DNA of 41,966 nucleotides from Alishewanella jeotgali KCTC 22429 (GCF_000245735.1 NZ_AHTH01000021.1:1-41966); one strand, 5' to 3'. Counted from the first letter of the stretch, positions 13,461-22,680 are shown. Numbers and translations are program-made. Notes: generated by a model from the letters alone, not told the origin.

Positions 13461-15829
13461 TGTGCCCGCACTCCAACTCCCTGTTGCTGTGCCAGTAACT
13501 GGCGGAAGGTTTCGGCGGGTACCGGTTTACTAAAATAGTAACCCTGATAGTAGTTACAGCTCATTTGTTGTAGCATCGCCAGTTGCTCAGCGGTTTCAAC
13601 ACCTTCTGCCAGCACTTCAAACCGCAGCGTATGCCCTAACTCAATAATCGCCTTGGTAATTTGCTGATTATCCGGGTTGGTGGTCATATTGCAGATAAAA
13701 CGCCGGTCTACTTTCAGGATATCCAGCGGCAGGCGCTGCAAATATGCGAGGGAGGAATAGCCGGTACCGAAATCGTCAATTGCCAATCTGACGCCGGTGG
13801 CCCGTAACTGTTGCATAGTTTCGATAACCTTGTCCTCGTCCTGCATCAGGGCGCTTTCGGTCACCTCCAGCTCCAGGAACTTAGCCGGAAAGCCGGTCTC
13901 CGCTAACAAGGTTCTAACTTGTTGTCCCAGTTCGCCGCGGCTAAATTGGTGAGCAGACACATTGACCGCCAGGCTTATGGCGGGCAGACCTTCGTCCAGC
14001 CAGGCTTTGCCTTGCACGCAGGCTTGCTGCAATACCTGGATCCCCAGAGCATGAATAAGGCCCGAGCTTTCAGCCAGTGGAATAAAAATTTCCGGGCTGA
14101 CAAAGCCCAGTTCAGGATCACGCCAGCGTAGCAACAGCTCTGCACCTATTATCCTGCCTGTTGCCACCTCCAGTTGCGGCTGATAATAACAATGTAATTG
14201 CCCGGTTTTAACGGCGTTACGTAACCGGCCTTCCAAAACCAGTCGCTGTCTGGCTTGGGCGGTTAGCTGGTCACTATAATAATAATAAGTATTACGGCCT
14301 TCAGCCTTGGCTTTATAAAGAGCCGCGTCGGCACCCTGTAGCAGGGCTTCGACGTTGTCGTGATGTTGCGGAAACAGGCTGATACCAATTGAGGCAGCCG
14401 CACTAAGCTCCAAATCCGGCGGTAACATCAGGGTTTGCTGCATGGTGCGCAGCAGTTCCTGTGCAAAACGGGCGGCATCTTCCGGTTGCTCCAGATGTTC
14501 GATCAAAATAGCAAACTCATCACCGCCCAGACGGGCCAGGGTATCGGTATCGCGGCAGCAAATCCTAAGCTTCTCAGCAACTTGCTTCAGTAGCTGATCA
14601 CCAACATTATGGCCGTAAGAGTCGTTGATATTCTTGAAGTTATCCAGATCCAGAATCAGTACCGCCAGTTGTAACTGCTCACGGCGAGCGACTTTCAATG
14701 CCTGTTCCAATTGATTGGCAAAGAAGTGCCGGTTCGGCAGGTGGGTCAGCGGGTCATATTGCGCCAGAAACGCCAGCTGGGCTTCCTGCTGTTTATAGGT
14801 GGTCAGGTCAATGTCGATACAGTAGATTTGCGGCTTTTTATCCGGCAAGATCACCACTGCATGCGAGGAATACACTGTGACCGGGCTGCCATCCTTGCGT
14901 TTTAATACCAGCTCTTCAGCATGGCGGGCCTCGCCGCTGCTGGCCATCTGGCTTACTGCCTCCCTGACACCTTCCTGCATTTTTTCCGGAATAATCAGAT
15001 CCAGCAAATTACGGCCGATGGCTTCCTGGCTGCTGTAGCCGTACACCAGCTCACTGCCTTTATTCCAGAACAAGGTAGTACCATCTTCATCATAGCCCTG
15101 CACCGAGATCGTCGGCATGCTATCGAGCAGGGTACGAAAGCGCAGCTCACTCTCTTCCAGTTTTAGCTGCGCCAACTTCACATCCGAAATATCCTGAATA
15201 ACAGACACAAAAAAAGTGTCGGAGATATCGGTGGCGGCAATTAATGACACGGACAATCTGGCCCAGATCACCTGGCCGTCCTTACGCAAATAGCGTTTTT
15301 CTAATGAGTAATGCTGACGCAGGCCACTCAAAGTTTCTTCAACCAGTGCCTGGTCACGGGCTAAATCCATCGGGTGCGTCAGCTGCTGGAAGCTCAGTTC
15401 ACGTAGTTCTGCCATGCTGTAACCGAGCAGGCGACACAATTCCTGATTAACACGCAAGAACTGACCGCTTGGGCTGACATGGGCAATACCGGCGGCGGCT
15501 TTTTCAATGGTCTGGTCCAGAATATATTCGGACTTGGTAAGAGAGCGCGAAAAATGCAGGCGTTGCCTTAACAGTACCCATGCCAGTGCTGCGGTTAGCA
15601 CAATATAAAAATAGCCTTTATAGCTTTGATAGCGGGACAGGGTTTGTGGATCCACAGCCAAAGACAGGAGTAATTGGTCGCTAAAGGTGATCCATAGCGC
15701 ACCAAATAACAAGTAGATCAAGGCACCGAACAGAGGGTAATAGCGGAGCTTTTTGAGTTTAGCGTCCAATTGCTTCATAGCGTGTGGCGTTGTCCAGAAA
15801 GATATAGCGAACTCTTTTCTATCAAGCAT
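13457..15829 (-). CDS. Membrane PAS-PAS-GGDEF-EAL cyclic-di-GMP protein
   Basis: 790 residues. Two membrane segments (about 33-50 and 73-88), two PAS domains (about 105-215, 230-345), a GGDEF domain (about 355-515) and an EAL domain (about 535-785). The cyclase site GGDEF (435-439) is intact, with an inhibitory RxxD site (426-429) five residues ahead. In the phosphodiesterase domain the signature reads ELL (564-566), but the other catalytic stretches remain (VNVSAHQF, ELEVTES, DDFGTGYSSL, AEGVE). Both activities are therefore possible. ATG 15829 lacks a clear ribosome site; ATG 15778 (MKQLDAKL) is an alternative start. Faces the CDF gene tail to tail. Confidence 0.9.
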   Translation of the reverse strand: MLDRKEFAISFWTTPHAMKQLDAKLKKLRYYPLFGALIYLLFGALWITFSDQLLLSLAVDPQTLSRYQSYKGYFYIVLTAALAWVLLRQRLHFSRSLTKSEYILDQTIEKAAAGIAHVSPSGQFLRVNQELCRLLGYSMAELRELSFQQLTHPMDLARDQALVEETLSGLRQHYSLEKRYLRKDGQVIWARLSVSLIAATDISDTFFVSVIQDISDVKLAQLKLEESELRFRTLLDSMPTISVQGYDEDGTTLFWNKGSELVYGYSSQEAIGRNLLDLIIPEKMQEGVREAVSQMASSGEARHAEELVLKRKDGSPVTVYSSHAVVILPDKKPQIYCIDIDLTTYKQQEAQLAFLAQYDPLTHLPNRHFFANQLEQALKVARREQLQLAVLILDLDNFKNINDSYGHNVGDQLLKQVAEKLRICCRDTDTLARLGGDEFAILIEHLEQPEDAARFAQELLRTMQQTLMLPPDLELSAAASIGISLFPQHHDNVEALLQGADAALYKAKAEGRNTYYYYSDQLTAQARQRLVLEGRLRNAVKTGQLHCYYQPQLEVATGRIIGAELLLRWRDPELGFVSPEIFIPLAESSGLIHALGIQVLQQACVQGKAWLDEGLPAISLAVNVSAHQFSRGELGQQVRTLLAETGFPAKFLELEVTESALMQDEDKVIETMQQLRATGVRLAIDDFGTGYSSLAYLQRLPLDILKVDRRFICNMTTNPDNQQITKAIIELGHTLRFEVLAEGVETAEQLAMLQQMSCNYYQGYYFSKPVPAETFRQLLAQQQGVGVRAH

Positions 15830-15863
15830 AGCTGAATTTTACTAACTGTATGGAGCTCGTCAC

Positions 15864-15888
15864 AAAAAACGGGCGTGATGCCCGTTTT
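15864..15888 (-). terminator. Terminator after the DUF481 gene
   Basis: ACGGGC and GCCCGT around a five-base loop, with T-runs on both sides. It lies 26 bp past the stop of the DUF481 gene and ends the mscS-DUF481 transcript before the GGDEF-EAL gene. Confidence 0.8.
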
Positions 15889-15913
15889 AACCTCGCCGCA
15901 GACTACGACAGCA

Positions 15914-16651
15914 TTAGAACGAATACACCAGTGTTAAAGAGGTTTGGGTATCAGTGCGCTTTTTATCAACCGGTACATCAGAGTCATTTTGTACCAAAAA
16001 GGCGGCTTTCATCTGCATGGCACCGTTGATCCGCGCGCTCAGCGCCGTTTCGGCAATGGTACGGGTATTATCATCACCGTACTCGACACTCAGCGTTTGG
16101 GTAAAGGTCGCTGATTCACTCAGCGTCCATTTATAGGATGCAGCAGCACGGGCCAATAAACCGTTCTCGGTTTCATCATTGGCACGTTTAGCGGTGTAAT
16201 AACAGGGACCGATCTCAACATCCAGAGATTGCTGTTCCAGATTTAACAACCGGGTACCATAACCGGCGGCCAGTGTGGTGTAGCGGGTGTAGGCACCAAA
16301 CTTGTCATCGGTGTAAGAACCCAATACAAACAGGTTATCGTGTTCTTCGGTTAGCTTGTACGCACCTTTGGCCGATACCAGGTAACGTTCGGCAGAGCGC
16401 TCTTTAACCCTGTTGCCATCGGCATCGGTTTTCTGATCTTCCTTAAAAAATGCACTCAGAATATACTGGTTGCTCCATTTACGCAGATCTTGCTTAGCAT
16501 CCAGTTTACCGGTGATCGAGGTACCCTCGGTATTACCGGTAGTAGTAATAGCGCCAAGCTCTGCCGAGGTGGTCCAGACTTTCTTATCGGCAGCCTGCGC
16601 CTGAGTGGTTGCGGCCAGCGCGGCCAGCATTGCAAGAGTTAATACTTTCAT
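15914..16651 (-). CDS. DUF481 outer-membrane beta-barrel protein (YdiY type)
   Basis: 245 residues with a signal peptide (MKVLTLAMLAALAATTQAQA, cut after AQA). The mature part alternates polar and hydrophobic residues and has the typical start, SAELGAITTTGNTEGTSITG, of DUF481 proteins, ending in an aromatic residue (LVYSF) as outer-membrane barrels do. Function is unknown; relatives are linked to acid or salt response. The usual GPG stretch reads GPCYY here, giving one lone Cys. The start codon overlaps the mscS stop (ATGA), so the two are translated together. Confidence 0.85.
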   Translation of the reverse strand: MKVLTLAMLAALAATTQAQAADKKVWTTSAELGAITTTGNTEGTSITGKLDAKQDLRKWSNQYILSAFFKEDQKTDADGNRVKERSAERYLVSAKGAYKLTEEHDNLFVLGSYTDDKFGAYTRYTTLAAGYGTRLLNLEQQSLDVEIGPCYYTAKRANDETENGLLARAAASYKWTLSESATFTQTLSVEYGDDNTRTIAETALSARINGAMQMKAAFLVQNDSDVPVDKKRTDTQTSLTLVYSF

Positions 16652-17478
16652 ACAGCTTCCTTTACGTCTTTCTTGATATGTACGTCCATTTGCGGGAATG
16701 GAATACCAATACCTTGCTCGTCGAAGGTTAATTTCACTTTTTCCAGCGTGTCCCAGTACACGCCCCAGTAGTCTTCGGTTTTTACCCAGGGCCGGACAAT
16801 AATATTGACCGAGGAGTCCGCCAGCTCTGAGACCCGGATATTTGGCGCCGGTTCCGGCAATACCCGCGGATCGTCCTGAATAATCTGCTGTAGAATAGTT
16901 TTGGCTTTGCGTAAGTCCGAGTCGTAACTGATCCCGATCACCAGATCGACACGCCGGGTGCTTTCGGCAGAGAAATTGGTAATATGGCCGCCGGTAATCT
17001 TCGCATTCGGCACTATTACCCTTTTGTTGTCCGGCGTTTTCATAATGGTCTGAAAGATTTCGATCTTATCGACGGTGCCAGTAATGCCGCCGGCATCAAT
17101 AAAGTCGCCTGATTTAAATGGCCGGAACAGAATAATCAGTACGCCGGAAGCAAAGTTCGCCAGCGAGCCTTGTAGCGCCAAACCAACGGCCAGACCGGCG
17201 GCACCTAAAATGGCAATAAAGGACGTGGTTTGTACCCCAATCTGTGACAGTGCCATCAAGGCTGTGGCGATCATCAGGATCGCATACAGGATACTGGACA
17301 GGAAGGAGACAACGGCTTTATCTATTTTGCGGGATAACAAGCCTTTTTCCATCAACCCAGACACACTACGGGCGATGATGCGGCCGACATAGAAAATCAC
17401 AATAGCTGCGATAAGTTGTAGCAAATATCCCAGCAGTACTTCGTGGTTTTGCTGAAATAACTCGGTAATTTGCTCCAT
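16648..17478 (-). CDS. mscS: Small-conductance mechanosensitive channel MscS
   Basis: 276 residues, the length of E. coli MscS. It opens under membrane tension to release solutes in hypo-osmotic shock. Three membrane segments (about 18-38, 58-80, 85-115) are visible, the third with the Gly/Ala-rich pore helix GAAGLAVGLALQGSLANFASG. The cytoplasmic vestibule follows: a beta domain with FRPFKSGDFIDAGGITGTV, then an alpha-beta domain to the C-terminus. It overlaps the DUF481 gene by 4 bp and heads the pair. Confidence 0.92.
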   Translation of the reverse strand: MEQITELFQQNHEVLLGYLLQLIAAIVIFYVGRIIARSVSGLMEKGLLSRKIDKAVVSFLSSILYAILMIATALMALSQIGVQTTSFIAILGAAGLAVGLALQGSLANFASGVLIILFRPFKSGDFIDAGGITGTVDKIEIFQTIMKTPDNKRVIVPNAKITGGHITNFSAESTRRVDLVIGISYDSDLRKAKTILQQIIQDDPRVLPEPAPNIRVSELADSSVNIIVRPWVKTEDYWGVYWDTLEKVKLTFDEQGIGIPFPQMDVHIKKDVKEAV

Positions 17479-17635
17479 AGGTTCACTCCTGTGAAAGTGG
17501 TTCGAACCGGCATAGTATCATAAAATCTCGCCAATTTTGGCTGGCAAGTGAGCATTTGCGGCTATACTGGGGCGAGCTGCTGAAAAAAGCACTTGGTAGC
17601 CAGTGTGCTTTTTGGTTAAAATGCCGCGTCTCAGA

Positions 17636-17712
17636 GGTGACTGTAGCTCAGTTGGTAGAGCCCCGGATTGTGATTCCGGTTGTCGTGGGTTCGAGCCCCA
17701 TCAGTCACCCCA
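17636..17712 (+). tRNA. tRNA-His (GTG anticodon)
   Basis: Cloverleaf of 77 bases: acceptor GTGACTG/CAGTCAC with the extra 5' G (17636) opposite C73, D-arm with AGCTCAGTTGGTAGAGC, anticodon loop TTGTGAT, T-arm GGGTTCGAGCCCC, and an encoded CCA. The additional 5' G is the identity mark of tRNA-His. A TATACT -10 at 17563-17568 is a likely promoter element. Confidence 0.97.
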
Positions 17713-17782
17713 CTTTTCTGCCTGCAACCTCGCTGCGCCCCCTGCTATACTTGACTAACATTTAGTCTGTTCCTGGCAAACC

Positions 17783-18334
17783 ATGGACTTAACTTCGTTA
17801 CAGCAACAATTACAGCAACCCAAACTGGCTCCGGTTGAGCAATGGGATCCGCCTTTTTGTGGCGATTTGCCGCTTCGTATTGATAGCCAGGGCCGCTGGT
17901 GGTACCAGGATGGCGAAATTACCCGTCCGGGCCTGATTAAACTCTTTGCGTCAGTGTTAATCCGCCAGGGTGATGATTATTTTTTACAGACGCCGGCTGA
18001 GAAAGTGCGGATCCAGGTGGAGGATGCGCCCTTTATCGCAGTGAGTAGCGACTGGCAAGCCGGCCCTACTGGCCCGGAGCTGTGGCTAACCACTAATCTG
18101 CAAGACAAAGTTCCGGTCTGTGCTGACTACCCGCTGTTGTTACAGCAGCATGGCGGACAGCAACTACCTTACCTGATGCTATGGCGCGGCCTGTCGGCCC
18201 GTTTACACCGTAATCTGTACTATCAGTTGCTGGATCAGGCGCAGCTACAACAGGATGGCGCTGGTAGTCGTGCAGTACTCTACAGTGGTGGGCAACCTTA
18301 TCTGCTGGCATCTTCGGATGAGCTGCCCGGGTAG
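17783..18334 (+). CDS. DUF1285 family protein
   Basis: 183 residues, soluble, no signal. Recognised as DUF1285 by CGDLPLRIDSQGRWWYQDGEITRPGLIKLFASVL (26-59) and the following DDYFLQTPAEKVRIQVEDAPF (73-93). The family is widespread in Proteobacteria and its function is unknown. The gene stands alone, 70 bp after tRNA-His. The C-terminal ~20 residues look variable. Confidence 0.85.
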   Translation: MDLTSLQQQLQQPKLAPVEQWDPPFCGDLPLRIDSQGRWWYQDGEITRPGLIKLFASVLIRQGDDYFLQTPAEKVRIQVEDAPFIAVSSDWQAGPTGPELWLTTNLQDKVPVCADYPLLLQQHGGQQLPYLMLWRGLSARLHRNLYYQLLDQAQLQQDGAGSRAVLYSGGQPYLLASSDELPG

Positions 18335-18451
18335 CGGTTCAATGCTGTGACAGTGCGGCTTATCGCAAATTCTGGTCAGATATCGCAAGCCAATTGCGGG
18401 GCAGCCTGTCGCGTTTGATAGTGAAGCAACACTTGCCACAGGATAATAATA

Positions 18452-19741
18452 ATGAAAACGTCACTCTCCGTGCTAACCCTTGCCTGTTTAACCGCGTTCA
18501 GCTTGGCTGATGCCGCCGCCACGACCTATATTCATGCCGGCCGCCTGATTACCGCTGAGCATACCCAACCGCTGACCGAGCACACCATCATTGTTGATGG
18601 CAATAAAATTGTTGGCGTCGAGCGTGGCTACCAAACGCCAACAGCGGGTGCCACTTTGATTGACTTACGCCAGCATACAGTGATGCCGGGGCTTATGGAT
18701 ATGCATACCCATTTTTCGACTCAGATGAGTGCCACCTCCTACGGTGAGGGCCAGCGCCTGAATGAGGCTGATTTTGCATTACGCGGAGCCGTGTTCGCTG
18801 AGCGTACTCTGCTGTCTGGCTTTACCACAGTACGTGAGCTTGGCGACAGTCATCAGGTGAGTGTGGCGCTACGCAAAGCCATTGCTCAGGGCTATGTCAG
18901 TGGACCGCGGATCTTCGCGGCAGGTAAATCTCTAGCCACCACCGGAGGTCATGCCGATCCGACAAATGGCCTGGCTTACTTACTGCAGGGCGATCCGGGT
19001 CCGAAGGACGGGGTAATTAATGGTGCGGACGAGGCCCGTAAAGCGGTGCGGCAGCGCTACAAAGAAGGTGCGGATCTGATCAAGGTGACGGCCACTGGCG
19101 GGGTACTGAGCGTTGCGAAGAGCGGCATGAATCCGCAATTCACCGACGAGGAGCTGGTGGCTATTGTCAGCACCGCACGCGACTACGGTTTTAAAGTGGC
19201 GGTGCATGCGCACGGCAAAGAAGGGATGCAGCGCGCCATTAAAGCCGGCGTCGATTCGATTGAGCACGGCACCTTTATGGATAAAGAAACCATGGCGCTG
19301 ATGAAAAAGCATGGTACCTACTATGTGCCGACGATCAGTGCTGGCAAATGGGTGCAGCAAAAAGCAGAAATAGACGGCTTTTTCCCGGATTTGGTCCGCC
19401 CGAAAGCCGCGACTATCGGGCCCCTGATCCAGCAAACCTTTAGTGAAGCCTATAAAGCAGGTGTAAAAATTGCCTTTGGCACCGATGCCGGCGTTGGGGC
19501 GCATGGTGATAACTGGCGCGAATTTGTGTATATGACCGAAGCCGGCATGCCGGCCATGGCAGCAATTCAGTCTGCTACTATTGAAGGCGCGCGTTTACTG
19601 GGCATGGAGCAGGAGCTGGGCTCAATTAAGGTGGGTAAACTGGCCGATATTATTGCGGTGCCTGGCAATCCGTTACAGGATATTCAGCTGATGGGCCAGG
19701 TGAGTTTTGTGATGAAGGATGGTCAGATTTACAAGCAATAA
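18452..19741 (+). CDS. Exported metal-dependent amidohydrolase
   Basis: 429 residues with a signal peptide ([21 protein letters not shown]). The small N-terminal beta domain is followed by the amidohydrolase barrel: MDMHTHF metal motif (87-93), a conserved Lys in the [12 protein letters not shown] strand, His in VHAHGKEG and SIEHGTF, and Asp in AFGTDAGV. It closes with the usual [13 protein letters not shown]. Relatives hydrolyse Xaa-Pro/Xaa-Arg-Lys dipeptides or N-acyl amino acids, so a periplasmic peptidase or amidase role is likely; the substrate cannot be told from the sequence. An AGGATAATAAT ribosome region precedes the ATG. Confidence 0.88.
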   Translation: MKTSLSVLTLACLTAFSLADAAATTYIHAGRLITAEHTQPLTEHTIIVDGNKIVGVERGYQTPTAGATLIDLRQHTVMPGLMDMHTHFSTQMSATSYGEGQRLNEADFALRGAVFAERTLLSGFTTVRELGDSHQVSVALRKAIAQGYVSGPRIFAAGKSLATTGGHADPTNGLAYLLQGDPGPKDGVINGADEARKAVRQRYKEGADLIKVTATGGVLSVAKSGMNPQFTDEELVAIVSTARDYGFKVAVHAHGKEGMQRAIKAGVDSIEHGTFMDKETMALMKKHGTYYVPTISAGKWVQQKAEIDGFFPDLVRPKAATIGPLIQQTFSEAYKAGVKIAFGTDAGVGAHGDNWREFVYMTEAGMPAMAAIQSATIEGARLLGMEQELGSIKVGKLADIIAVPGNPLQDIQLMGQVSFVMKDGQIYKQ

Positions 19742-19758
19742 CGCCATTGCAGCAGGCA

Positions 19759-20235
19759 CTAGGCCTGCTGAAACCGTGCCAGAATCAGTCGCAAATCGTC
19801 TTCGATTTGTGCTTTCAGATCTTTCTCGGCAGTCAGACGAACTTTATCCTGCTGCCGGGTCAGTTTTTTGTCCTGATCCTTGCGGGCCTGATGGGTTGGC
19901 ATATCTTTAACCGTCAGATACATCTGATATATCCCGGGGTAACTGCTTACAGCATCGGGCTTATCAGCGGCCGGCCAGTGGTCCAGTAACACCCATAGCC
20001 TTAAGGCACCCTCCGAGAATTCACATTGTTGTTCCAGCATGGCGCGGCTGATCAGTACTATGCTCTCCTGCAGGTACGCTCTCTTTTCCTGCTGTTGCTG
20101 GCGGGCCTTTTGCTCAGCCAGCTGCTGCTGTTGTTTCTGTTGCTGCAGTAACCACAGCAGCTTGCCGGCATAAAATGCCAGGCCCGCGACAATCAACACT
20201 GCTGTAATCAGCAGTAATACTAACCACCAGGTCAC
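19759..20235 (-). CDS. DUF2489 family membrane-anchored protein
   Basis: 158 residues: one N-terminal membrane segment (about 3-25), a Gln/Lys-rich coiled coil (about 30-55), then the DUF2489 domain (LQESIVLISRAMLEQQCEFSEGALRLWVLLDH) and a basic C-terminal helix. The GTG start overlaps the yihI stop (GTGA), so the two genes form an operon, an arrangement common in Alteromonadales and Vibrionaceae. Function unknown; the link with yihI hints at ribosome assembly or cell-cycle control. Confidence 0.82.
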   Translation of the reverse strand: MTWWLVLLLITAVLIVAGLAFYAGKLLWLLQQQKQQQQLAEQKARQQQQEKRAYLQESIVLISRAMLEQQCEFSEGALRLWVLLDHWPAADKPDAVSSYPGIYQMYLTVKDMPTHQARKDQDKKLTRQQDKVRLTAEKDLKAQIEDDLRLILARFQQA

Positions 20236-20819
20236 GCCGGATCCTCATCACCTAACAAATCTTTACGCCAGTCAGTACGCTCGAAGCGACTCAGCGGATC
20301 CTCATCCTGCTCTGAAGTTGGTGTGTCTGGTTGCTCATCATCCAGCCCTAACAGCGCTAACAGTTCGCTGATGCGGGCGGTCTGGCGGTTAAAATACTTG
20401 GCATCTTTACCGGTTAACAGCTCATCGCGTTCTACCCGCTCCAGTAAGAGTTGCAGCTTAGGATCGTTTTCCAGTTGCAGCAGCTCCTGCTCAGGGCTTA
20501 GCGGTTCAGCCTTCGCCGGCTTCAGCTGTACCTTGGGTAACGGGGCTGGCGCTGTTGATGCAGGTAACAATTCCAGACTGGTTTCTGGTAGCAATGCGAT
20601 AGGTTTTTTACTGCCTAAGCGCGGATCTTTCTTCTGCTTACTGCCAGCACTATCCTGACCGGTCTTGGCTTGCTGCATGCTGTTGCGGTTACCTGATTTC
20701 AGACCGGCGCCTTTTTTCTTGCTTTCATCCTTGTGCTCACGGATCTTACGGATTTCGCTGGCCGGCAAATGGCGTTGTCCGTTGTCGTTGGCCTTACGGG
20801 ATTTTTTTTGACGCGTCAT
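20232..20819 (-). CDS. yihI: YihI, GTPase-activating protein for Der
   Basis: 195 residues. Activates the essential ribosome-assembly GTPase Der. The family layout is clear: a strongly basic N-terminus (MTRQKKSRKANDNGQRHLPASEIRKIRE, then KKKGAGLKSGNRNS), the KQKKDPRLGSKKPIAL stretch at 81-96, and an acidic C-terminus (LLALLGLDDEQ ... DEDPLSRFERTDWRKDLLGDED). It heads a two-gene operon with the DUF2489 gene. Confidence 0.93.
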   Translation of the reverse strand: MTRQKKSRKANDNGQRHLPASEIRKIREHKDESKKKGAGLKSGNRNSMQQAKTGQDSAGSKQKKDPRLGSKKPIALLPETSLELLPASTAPAPLPKVQLKPAKAEPLSPEQELLQLENDPKLQLLLERVERDELLTGKDAKYFNRQTARISELLALLGLDDEQPDTPTSEQDEDPLSRFERTDWRKDLLGDEDPA

Positions 20820-20854
20820 AGTGATCTGGATACCTGTAAAAAAGGGCGCACATT

Positions 20855-21496
20855 TTAACCAGCTTTGCGTAAGATCACCACATCCTTTGCAGGAAAACTT
20901 AGACTTAACTGATCGCGACGGGCTAAAAAGTTAAAGGTATCCGGGTGGAAAAAGCGGATATGGGTAGGATCCCGTTTATAGTGCCAGTTGGCAAATTGGC
21001 TAACGGCCGGATAGTGGCTGGTCATAATGGCCAGTACGCCACCGGGTTGCAGTAACCTTAACCAGCATTGCCATTCCTGCGCCGGATTGACAAAGTGCTC
21101 AATAGCCTCACTACAGCTAATAAAGTCATAGCGCCGCGTCAGCACCTCAGGGTTATTGGCAAAGAACGGGTCCCACAGCTGCATCTGATGACCGGCTTCC
21201 TGCAGCATCTGGGCTAATAACGGGCCGGGGCCACAACCAAAATCCAGCCCCTGCAGCCGGCCGGCGGGTAAAGCGGCCAATAAAGGCCCGGCCAGATGGC
21301 TTAAGAACTGTCGGTAGCCGGCATCGCTGACATCATTATTATGCAACTGATAATGTTGTTGTTCTTGTTCTGCAGTTAACAACTGGGCGCTGGGGACAAA
21401 AACAAGTGCGCATTGCTGACATTGCCGGTACTGACGCTGCGGGTCCTGGCTAAACAGGCTACTGTCCGGGTGCAGACAGAGTGGACATGGTTCCAT
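20855..21496 (-). CDS. Class I SAM-dependent methyltransferase with N-terminal zinc motif
   Basis: 213 residues. An N-terminal Cys cluster (CPLCLHPDSSLF at 4-15, CQQCALVF at 26-33) resembles a zinc ribbon. The methyltransferase fold follows, with GLDFGCGPGPLLAQML (motif I, about 83-98) for SAM binding, a WDPFF acidic strand and CSEAIEHF (motif IV region). Relatives annotated as methyltransferase-domain proteins have unknown substrates. It is a single gene directly followed, on the same strand, by the CsrB-like RNA unit, which lies upstream of its start. Confidence 0.8.
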   Translation of the reverse strand: MEPCPLCLHPDSSLFSQDPQRQYRQCQQCALVFVPSAQLLTAEQEQQHYQLHNNDVSDAGYRQFLSHLAGPLLAALPAGRLQGLDFGCGPGPLLAQMLQEAGHQMQLWDPFFANNPEVLTRRYDFISCSEAIEHFVNPAQEWQCWLRLLQPGGVLAIMTSHYPAVSQFANWHYKRDPTHIRFFHPDTFNFLARRDQLSLSFPAKDVVILRKAG

Positions 21497-21506
21497 CTAA
21501 CTTTCC

Positions 21507-21543
21507 TAAAAAACAAAGGGCGATAAGAATAACTTATCGCCCT
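21507..21543 (-). terminator. Terminator of the CsrB-like RNA
   Basis: Perfect 11-bp arms AGGGCGATAAG and CTTATCGCCCT around five bases, followed on the minus strand by TTTGTTTTTT. Confidence 0.9.
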
Positions 21544-21815
21544 GTTTATTTGTGCCTAGTGGTGGACACTTCTCTCGAATCGCTCAAATCATCCTGAAGC
21601 GCAGCCAACATCGTGTTGCCAGTTATCCGTATATTGTTGTTTGCTGTCCGTGCGCGCTCTTTTCTTATTCACGACCTTCCTGGTAACTTTCGTAATCATC
21701 CTTGTGCGCCTTAGCGCCTGACACCATCCGGGCATCTTAAAACACAGCGCACCCAAGGGTGCTGATAGCTTCCTTTACCGCATGTCCCTGTTGTTGTATC
21801 GCTTTTAGCGAACGG
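21507..21815 (-). ncRNA. csrB: CsrB/CsrC-like small RNA that would sequester CsrA
   Basis: About 300 bases without an ORF. Read on the minus strand they hold eight GGA motifs, four of the CsrA-binding type (A)GGA(A/T)G: AAGGAAG, AAGGATGA, CAGGAAGG and CAGGATGA; further GGAs occur as GGGACA, CGGATG, CGGACA and CGGATA. Several sit in short hairpin loops, for example ACC-AGGAA-GGT. The unit ends in a strong terminator (21517-21543 plus a T-run). A likely promoter is TTGCCA (21847-21842), 16 bases, TAAATT (21825-21820). A UvrY/GacA box lies about 175 bp upstream of the predicted start, as for csrB in enterics. The 5' end is approximate. Confidence 0.8.
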
Positions 21816-21981
21816 TTTAAATTTACTCTGTTCTGCGCAGATGGCAAGTCTTTGCTGCTAAAAAATACAAAAAAAATTCGACTTTAGTCTAGGCTTTTAA
21901 TATTTTCAGTAACTTATACTGTATAAAATATAGCAAAAAAGTTCCTGAAAATTGAAAATCAGGTTGATATCGTACAGTGCC

Positions 21982-21999
21982 TGTGAGAGATCTCGCACA
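21982..21999. promoter_or_regulatory. UvrY/GacA binding box
   Basis: TGTGAGAGATCTCGCACA, an 18-bp palindrome nearly identical to the response-regulator box upstream of enterobacterial csrB. It lies between the CsrB-like RNA and the cytochrome c4 gene and predicts control by a BarA/UvrY (GacS/GacA) system encoded elsewhere. Confidence 0.85.
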
Positions 22000-22008
22000 G
22001 CGGAAATA

Positions 22009-22036
22009 AAAAACCGGCCTGACAGCCGGTTTTTTA
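22009..22036 (-). terminator. Terminator of the cytochrome c4 gene
   Basis: AAAACCGGC and GCCGGTTTT around a six-base loop, with T-runs on the minus strand, 17 bp past the stop codon. Confidence 0.88.
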
Positions 22037-22053
22037 TTCAGACTTTGTTCAGC

Positions 22054-22680
22054 TTAGTGTAAGCCACCCAGGTATTGCGACAGTACCCGAATATCTTCAT
22101 CGGTCAGCTTTTTCGCTACTTCGCGCATCATACCGTTCATATCGTTAGCGCGGGTACCGGCGCGGAATTCTTCCAGCGTGGTTTTCAGGTAATCGGCATT
22201 CTGGAAACCGATACGTGGGAAGCCCGCCAAGCTGGTACCGGCACCACGCGGACCGTGACAGGCGATACAGGCTGCAATACCGCGCTCGGCATCGCCGCCA
22301 CGATATAGTTTTTGGCCGGCTTCAATCACATCTTCCGGTGTCGTACCCGGTGTCATGCGCTGTGACGAGAAATAGGCGGCCAGATCTTTCATATCCTGAT
22401 CAGACAGTGCGGCTACCATACCAAACATGATGGCATTCGAACGACCTTCTTTACCACCTGAAGTCATACCCAGTTTGTAGTCGGTCAGTTGCTTATACAG
22501 GTACTCAGCATGCTGGCCGGCAATTTTGGGGTAGATGGCTAACGGACTGTTACCATCCGGGCCATGACAGGCGGCACAGGTTGCAGATTTTGCTTTGCCA
22601 GCCTCGGCATCACCATCGAAAGCGTTTGCTGCACCGATTAAACCGAATAACAGCGTCAGAGGTAGTACGAGTTTTTTCAT
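22054..22680 (-). CDS. Dihaem cytochrome c4
   Basis: 208 residues with a signal peptide (cut after ANA, about residue 20). Two haem-c sites, CAACH (35-39) and CIACH (about 137-141), lie in two similar halves, each with a later Met ligand (for example in NAIMFGMVAAL). It is a periplasmic electron carrier that donates to terminal oxidases. Length and the two-domain repeat are those of cytochrome c4. Often called cycA or cc4, but I do not assign a symbol. It is divergent from engB. Confidence 0.93.
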   Translation of the reverse strand: MKKLVLPLTLLFGLIGAANAFDGDAEAGKAKSATCAACHGPDGNSPLAIYPKIAGQHAEYLYKQLTDYKLGMTSGGKEGRSNAIMFGMVAALSDQDMKDLAAYFSSQRMTPGTTPEDVIEAGQKLYRGGDAERGIAACIACHGPRGAGTSLAGFPRIGFQNADYLKTTLEEFRAGTRANDMNGMMREVAKKLTDEDIRVLSQYLGGLH

